Assembly: GCA_947305675.1 (NCBI GenBank)
Contig: CAMZED010000096.1
Span: 1 to 5,453, forward strand
Length of the DNA stretch: 5,453 bases
Reading direction: 5' to 3'
Origin: an uncultured Clostridia bacterium
GTDB taxonomy: Bacteria > Bacillota > Clostridia > Oscillospirales > CAG-382
The notes under the pieces are model-generated. The model was not told the DNA's origin. It made no database searches and was given only the letters and a program-made list of their open reading frames with translations. The position numbers and the translations under genes are program-made. Shown here piece by piece: positions 5,261 through 5,453 of this stretch (its first letter is position 1; each line of letters begins with the position of its first letter).

Positions 5261-5453
5261 TTAAGAAGTCGCTTTCCGCGACCTGATTGCGACAACGGCT
5301 TTTTGCCAAAGGATATAAAGGCCTATAAAAGCCGCGTCGAGCGAGACGTAAACCGCGATCATTATCAGCGGGGTGACCCACGGCAGACCCGATTCGATCA
5401 GCTTGTCGGATATACCGCCCGACCCCATGAGAACGCCCATGGTTATGAAGAAG
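5261..5453 (-). CDS. C-terminal end of an unrecognised membrane protein (5' end outside window)
   Basis: On the minus strand, a frame from the window edge (base 5452) to TAA at 5263-5261 encodes 63 residues without a stop. It reads like a membrane protein: a hydrophobic start FFITMGVLMG, a polar turn SGGISDKLIESGLPW (11-25), a long hydrophobic helix (about 26-50, VTPLIMIAVYVSLDAAFIG and onward), then a basic tail (K51, R57, R59, K60) that is probably cytoplasmic. The alternative minus-strand frames give Arg- and His-rich, non-membrane sequences, which are poorer candidates. I do not recognise the family. A terminal helix with a basic tail is common in transporters and permeases, including multidrug exporters, but nothing here is diagnostic. 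The gene converges on pckA and shares its terminator. Its start, promoter and neighbours are outside the window. Confidence 0.65.
   Translation of the reverse strand, partial: FFITMGVLMGSGGISDKLIESGLPWVTPLIMIAVYVSLDAAFIGLYILWQKAVVAIRSRKATS

Noticed and set aside
1..5453. Mobile element, CRISPR array, tRNA, rRNA, riboswitch or phage gene
   Set aside because: I saw no spaced direct repeats, transposase or integrase motifs, cloverleaf-like sequence or leader long enough for a known riboswitch. Nearly all the sequence is explained by seven coding regions.

Overview
The window looks like chromosomal DNA of an anaerobic, Gram-positive-type bacterium, most likely an uncultured member of the Clostridia of moderate GC content. 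This is an inference from three things: an Rnf complex subunit of the Firmicutes type, strong purine-rich ribosome binding sites, and a clostridial-like ATP-dependent PEP carboxykinase. No species can be named from the sequence.

Positions 2-3456 hold the downstream end of an Rnf-type cluster, all on the + strand. In order these are the C-terminal part of rnfB (ferredoxin-rich electron input subunit); apbE (FMN transferase lipoprotein that flavinylates Rnf-type proteins); a small single-pass NusG domain II protein; a Gx transporter family membrane protein; and a membrane-anchored endonuclease/exonuclease/phosphatase (EEP) superfamily phosphoesterase. Gaps are 21, -8, 14 and 11 bases, so the five genes probably form one transcription unit. 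The apbE, NusG_II and Gx trio resembles the accessory genes found beside flavin-based extracellular electron transfer and Rnf loci. The EEP gene is the unexpected member.

Positions 3457-3584 are a 128-base intergenic region. It has no convincing terminator for the upstream unit. It does have a near-consensus extended -10 promoter (TTGACT, 17 bases, TATAAT), with a perfect dyad over the -35 box and a weak cre-like site further upstream. This promoter drives pckA (3585-5201), a complete 538-residue ATP-type PEP carboxykinase with all key motifs and a codon bias typical of high expression.

Downstream of pckA, a perfect 12-bp hairpin flanked by A and T tracts probably acts as a two-way terminator. 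It separates pckA from a convergent minus-strand gene, of which only the last 63 codons (a membrane protein C-terminus) are in the window.

I saw no tRNA, rRNA, CRISPR array, insertion sequence or phage gene. Most of the window is ordinary energy metabolism. The points worth a second look are the make-up of the Rnf tail cassette, the start-codon hairpin at the NusG_II/Gx junction, and the operator-like dyad at the pckA promoter.
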